Assembly (NCBI GenBank): GCA_002418625.1
Contig: DIEM01000026.1
Location: 6,048-15,004, forward strand
Source: Firmicutes bacterium UBA5774
Lineage (GTDB): Bacteria; Bacillota; Clostridia; Peptostreptococcales; Anaerovoracaceae
Direction: 5' to 3'
DNA: 8,957 bases
Position 1 is the stretch's first letter. Each line of letters begins with the position of its first letter. The notes below the pieces were generated by a model, which saw only the letters and a program-made list of their open reading frames with translations, was not told the origin of the DNA and searched no databases. Positions 6,775-8,957 of the stretch are shown piece by piece. Both the position numbers and the translations under genes were made by a program.

Positions 6775-7238
6775 ATTTATAATAATTTGCTATTTTTAAA
6801 TTCATTCTATTATACTGAATAAAACGGTTTTTTACCAGCACTATGTGGATACTTCGATCCCTTTCTCGACGCTCCAACGGAGTAATCCAAATATTCTTTT
6901 AAGCATACTTCCACCATATCATTCTGCTCGAAACTTTATTATCGTATTAATATATATATGCCGACATTTTTATCGTAATCATGTTCGAGCAAAAGTTCTG
7001 GGTGTTTCTTAAACGCCGCATACGTTTACTGTATTTTCGCTTCATAGCGATAAGGGCACTCTCTACGCTTATTCATTGCCAATATACTTTCATTCCATTT
7101 GTGCTCATCACATTTCCAGTAACCTCTTTACTGCTCGTTGGAAAAAGTCTTCAGGTTCAAAATCGCCATTTATTATGTAATTCCAATATTTTGCTGGTTT
7201 TGAAAAAGTGCTTTGAAGTTATTCCAATCTGGAATAAC
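6775..7238 (-). pseudogene. Decayed DUF4379-like zinc-ribbon (treble-clef) repeat protein
   Basis: No intact gene spans this stretch, but stitched minus-strand frames give two consecutive modules of the pattern seen in DUF4379-type zinc ribbons. Module 1: DWNNFKALFQ (7229-7200), frameshift, AKYWNYIINGDFEPEDF (from 7194), frameshift, GYWKCDEHKWNESI (7124 onward), then ECPYR. Module 2: an in-frame TAA (7028-7026), then HPELLLEHDYDKN (to about 6966), frameshift, NKVSSRMIWWKYA with its stop near 6904-6902, frameshift, SVGASRKGSKYPHSAGKKP (ending about 6823), then NEFKN after two stops. Module 1 keeps three of four likely zinc ligands; CPYC has become CPYR. In module 2 WWKC is WWKY and CPYC is YPHS. 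At least four frame changes and several stops show it is not functional. The family assignment is from memory of its consensus, not a search. Confidence 0.75.
7218..7238. repeat. Perfect 9-bp palindrome with 3-nt loop
   Basis: GTTATTCCA, a 3-nt spacer and TGGAATAAC form a perfect inverted repeat 18 nt after the exonuclease stop codon. It has no adjoining T-run on either strand, so it is at best a weak 3'-end hairpin. It also lies inside the decayed zinc-ribbon reading frame, so it may be accidental. Confidence 0.4.
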
Positions 7239-7256
7239 TGTTCTCTACTTTCCAAA

Positions 7257-8237
7257 CTACAGCATGTCATAAAATGCTTTTTCACTGATAATAGTTAAAT
7301 CATGTCCCTTTAGAATTAGTTCTTCGGCTTTCTTCTGCTTACTTGATTTTCCATCCTTAATTGAAGAACAATAATCATTATTACCTAACACAAGGAAGTT
7401 GGTGCTTATAGTTACGGAATCAGTTGGAATCCCACCTGGGTTGGCAACAATTTGTAATGCTTCTTTCCTTTGAAACTTTTCAAGCACACCAGTAAAACAA
7501 ACCGACCTTCCATAAACCGGGTGGCTATCATCAAATTCATCAACTTCAGGTTTAAATTCTTTTATATCATAACTTTTCCCATGGGAAGTTTTATATAAAT
7601 TAGCAATGTCTATGGCTTTTATAAAGCAGTAGTTTTTCATGTGTTCATAAACCTTCTGTGTTATTTCACAGTCTGCCATTGATCTATGTTGAACATCAAC
7701 TTCTATCCCAAATTCGTTGGCCAAATCAATTAATCTGTGTCTTATTCCTCTGAATAGTTTTCTGCTGATTCTCATAGTGTCAATAAAATCATTGCTGAAT
7801 GGTTGATTCATACAAGACATAAAGTTATCATACAAAAAATTAATATCAAAGTTTGCATTATGTGCAATGACAATGGAATCACCTAAAAATTGCATTAAAT
7901 CAGGGAGAATTTTTTCGATTTTGGGCGCGTCTTTGACCATTTCATTTGTTATTCCAGTCAATTGAGTTATGTAAGAATCAATTTTTTCTTCAGGTTTTAT
8001 CAATGTTGTAAACTCTGAAATCTTTTCACCATTTGAATACTTAACTGCTGCGATTTCAATGATTTCGTCAAATGTAGGGTCAAGTCCTGTCGTTTCTAAA
8101 TCTAAAACAATATAATCATCTAGGAATGCGAATTGGTTTTCACCCTTTTGTTCTCTTATTGTCCTTGGTATTCCACCAATATGAACACCATTTTCCACGT
8201 CAAAAGATATAGTAATTCCTAATGGCACTGAAATCAT
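7257..8237 (-). CDS. DEDDh 3'-5' exonuclease with C-terminal BRCT domain
   Basis: The 326-residue protein has an N-terminal segment of ~40 residues, a DnaQ-like exonuclease domain (about 42-205), a linker, and a BRCT domain (about 241-326). The catalytic set is complete: Asp46 and Glu48 in VLDLETTGLD, Asp131 in AHNANFDINFLY, and His184 and Asp189 in HRSMADCE. The BRCT part has GRSVCFTGVLEKFQRKEA, then GGIPTDSVTISTNFLVLG, and ends SEKAFYDML. It should degrade single-stranded or frayed DNA 3' ends; its partner is unknown. It is much shorter than PolC or DinG. The ATG at 8237 directly abuts an AGAAGGG site, too close for good initiation, so the GTG at 8228 (codon 4), about 9 nt from that site, may be the real start. 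Its codon use is AT-rich, unlike the trp genes. It is the only apparently intact gene in the island. Confidence 0.88.
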   Translation of the reverse strand: MISVPLGITISFDVENGVHIGGIPRTIREQKGENQFAFLDDYIVLDLETTGLDPTFDEIIEIAAVKYSNGEKISEFTTLIKPEEKIDSYITQLTGITNEMVKDAPKIEKILPDLMQFLGDSIVIAHNANFDINFLYDNFMSCMNQPFSNDFIDTMRISRKLFRGIRHRLIDLANEFGIEVDVQHRSMADCEITQKVYEHMKNYCFIKAIDIANLYKTSHGKSYDIKEFKPEVDEFDDSHPVYGRSVCFTGVLEKFQRKEALQIVANPGGIPTDSVTISTNFLVLGNNDYCSSIKDGKSSKQKKAEELILKGHDLTIISEKAFYDML

Positions 8238-8254
8238 CCCTTCTTTAATTCTTT

Positions 8255-8283
8255 ATAGTATACAATCATTTCCTTCATATCAA
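8255..8283 (-). promoter_or_regulatory. Possible promoter of the exonuclease-BRCT gene
   Basis: On the minus strand, TTGATA (8283-8278) is followed after 17 nt by TACTAT (8260-8255), or after 15 nt by the better TATACT (8262-8257). It sits in the short gap between the hypothetical gene and the exonuclease. The leader would be only about 10-15 nt. AT-rich DNA yields such matches easily. Confidence 0.35.
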
Positions 8284-8302
8284 TTTTCTGCAATTAAATT
8301 TC

Positions 8303-8757
8303 CTATTTTGCCCACCAAGCATCTTTGTGTTTTGTTGCCTTGCCCCCATCTGGTTTGAACAAAAAAGAAATACCTATTGTTTTACATTCATTAACAAATC
8401 CAGCGAGTTCTTGACCGCCAACAACCCAGAGAGCACCTCCACTATCTCGTTTATCAATAAATGGAATCCCGGCCCTTTGGATTTTGCAAATTATATCTTC
8501 TAAACGATTTGAGTCAATATCCTCATCTTTAGTATTCCCAGTTGACTTCTTATTTGAATCGGAAGTTAAAGACAAATTTTCCGTATTGAACTGCCGAACT
8601 CTTTTACTAGGTGTTACTTCATCAGCAGCGTCCAATTGGTCAATACATATTTGTACGAATCCTTCTAATGATTTGCCACTTCCGATTTTACTTTTGTCAA
8701 TTTGTTTGCTCTGGTTCTTCTCTAATTTATCTGTCCATTTAAGTGTATCCAATTCAA
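8303..8757 (-). pseudogene. 5'-truncated hypothetical protein with Gly/Trp-rich C-terminal module
   Basis: The frame is open from a stop at 8761-8759 to TAG at 8305-8303, about 149-151 codons. It contains no ATG: the first possible start is TTG at 8752, with no ribosome site. The frame begins exactly where the transposase homology ends, so the original front of the gene is probably lost. Residues 1-85 are polar and low in complexity. Residues about 85-149 look like a compact domain: AGIPFIDKRDSGGALWVVGG at 94-113, then GISFLFKPDGGKATKH at about 127-142, and a DAWWAK end. I recall similar tails, with an I-D-K/N-R-x-x-G-G-x-L-W-V-I-G-G pattern, at the end of large helicase- or nuclease-like accessory proteins, but I cannot name the family securely. 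No function is assigned. Confidence 0.55.
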
Positions 8758-8937
8758 TTCAGCCAGCAGTTTGGTTCGGTTTATGCTGAATAAATGGTCC
8801 TCGAATACGTCAGCTGTCATATACCAATATTTTTTAACCGTGTTTCTATGAATCCCAAGTTGTCTGGCCACATTCGCCTGCCTGAATCCTTTTTCCTTGA
8901 GCTGCTGTATCTTTGTGTACATTCCGTAATCCTTCAT
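8758..8937 (-). mobile_element. IS21-family transposase (IstA) N-terminal fragment
   Basis: The first ~60 codons match the start of IS21-family IstA proteins: MKDYGMYTKIQQLKEKGF, then the helix-turn-helix QANVARQLGIHRNTVKKYW at about 20-38, and SINRTKLLAE near 51-60. The ATG at 8937 has a good GGAGG site 8 nt upstream. A whole IstA has several hundred residues with a DDE integrase core and is followed by the ATPase istB; neither is present here. The frame continues to a stop at 8722 through unrelated sequence, so the breakpoint is about 8758. The right end of the element, with its terminal inverted repeat, would lie beyond the window. No inverted repeat is recognisable at 8938-8957. Confidence 0.8.
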
Positions 8938-8957
8938 TCTTTCCGCCTCCGCTCTTC

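Larger units (their letters stand above)
6766..8957. other. AT-rich accessory island or rearranged segment (extends past the right edge)
   Basis: Base composition changes visibly at about 6766, from GC-rich coding sequence to AT-rich sequence. The change coincides with the ligA breakpoint. The segment carries a decayed zinc-ribbon gene, an exonuclease-BRCT gene, a 5'-truncated hypothetical gene and an IS21 transposase fragment. The last ~200 bases, from the transposase, are GC-richer again, so the AT-rich part is about 6766-8757. I see no target-site duplication, tRNA gene or integrase inside the window, so the mechanism of entry is not shown. Confidence 0.7.

Noticed and set aside
6554..6877. 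Minus-strand frame of 107 codons crossing the ligA breakpoint
   Set aside because: It is out of frame with both the zinc-ribbon fragments and ligA and shows no protein-like motif of its own.
7218..7238. Palindrome as the terminator of the exonuclease gene
   Set aside because: No T-run follows on either strand, so it is not an intrinsic terminator of the usual kind.
6981..7298. Plus-strand frame of 105 codons
   Set aside because: It lies opposite the zinc-ribbon remnant and the exonuclease end, has no recognisable domain, and its minus-strand counterpart explains the sequence better.
6367..7500. Recombination between the two BRCT-coding segments as the cause of the junction
   Set aside because: The ligA break lies upstream of its BRCT domain and the exonuclease BRCT is complete, so no hybrid BRCT exists.
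1..8957. CRISPR array, tRNA or rRNA genes
   Set aside because: I saw no regularly spaced direct repeats and no cloverleaf or rRNA-like sequence. The tRNA link here is only through the T-box leader.

Overview
The window looks like a chromosomal segment of a low-to-moderate GC Firmicute, most likely a member of the class Clostridia. This rests on a tryptophan operon ordered trpE-trpG-trpD-trpC-trpF-trpB, controlled by a T-box leader, with strong Shine-Dalgarno sites. I cannot name the species. Every gene I support is on the minus strand, so transcription runs from high to low coordinates.

Positions 1-5320 hold the trp operon. A sigma-A type promoter (5286-5314) lies directly behind the stop codon of the upstream gene. 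It is followed by a roughly 300-nt T-box leader with a UGG (Trp) specifier, a well-formed antiterminator and a competing terminator. Then come trpE (anthranilate synthase I), trpG (glutamine amidotransferase), trpD, trpC, trpF and the first 245 bases of trpB, which runs off the left edge. Four of the five gene junctions overlap, three of them as ATGA, which points to translational coupling. TrpC carries unusual Ala/Gly-rich and acidic tails.

Positions 5322-6765 hold an intact PurM/HypE-like AIR-synthase-family gene. It is preceded by the last ~131 codons of an NAD-dependent DNA ligase (ligA: end of the helix-hairpin-helix region plus BRCT domain). The ligase is cut at about 6762-6768.

From that breakpoint to the right edge the sequence becomes clearly AT-rich and looks like a decayed accessory island. 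Reading leftward along transcription it contains: the N-terminal ~60 codons of an IS21-family IstA transposase (truncated at about 8758); a 5'-truncated hypothetical gene with a Gly/Trp-rich C-terminal module; an apparently intact DEDDh exonuclease-BRCT protein; and a ~460-bp stretch without an intact gene. When its frames are stitched together, that stretch reads as two decayed modules of a DUF4379-type zinc-ribbon (treble-clef) protein.

The left half is therefore ordinary core metabolism with a clean regulatory device. The right half is a boundary where foreign DNA or a rearrangement replaced the front of a ligA copy. The decayed zinc-ribbon array and the ligA breakpoint are the two observations that a simple ORF-based annotation would miss.
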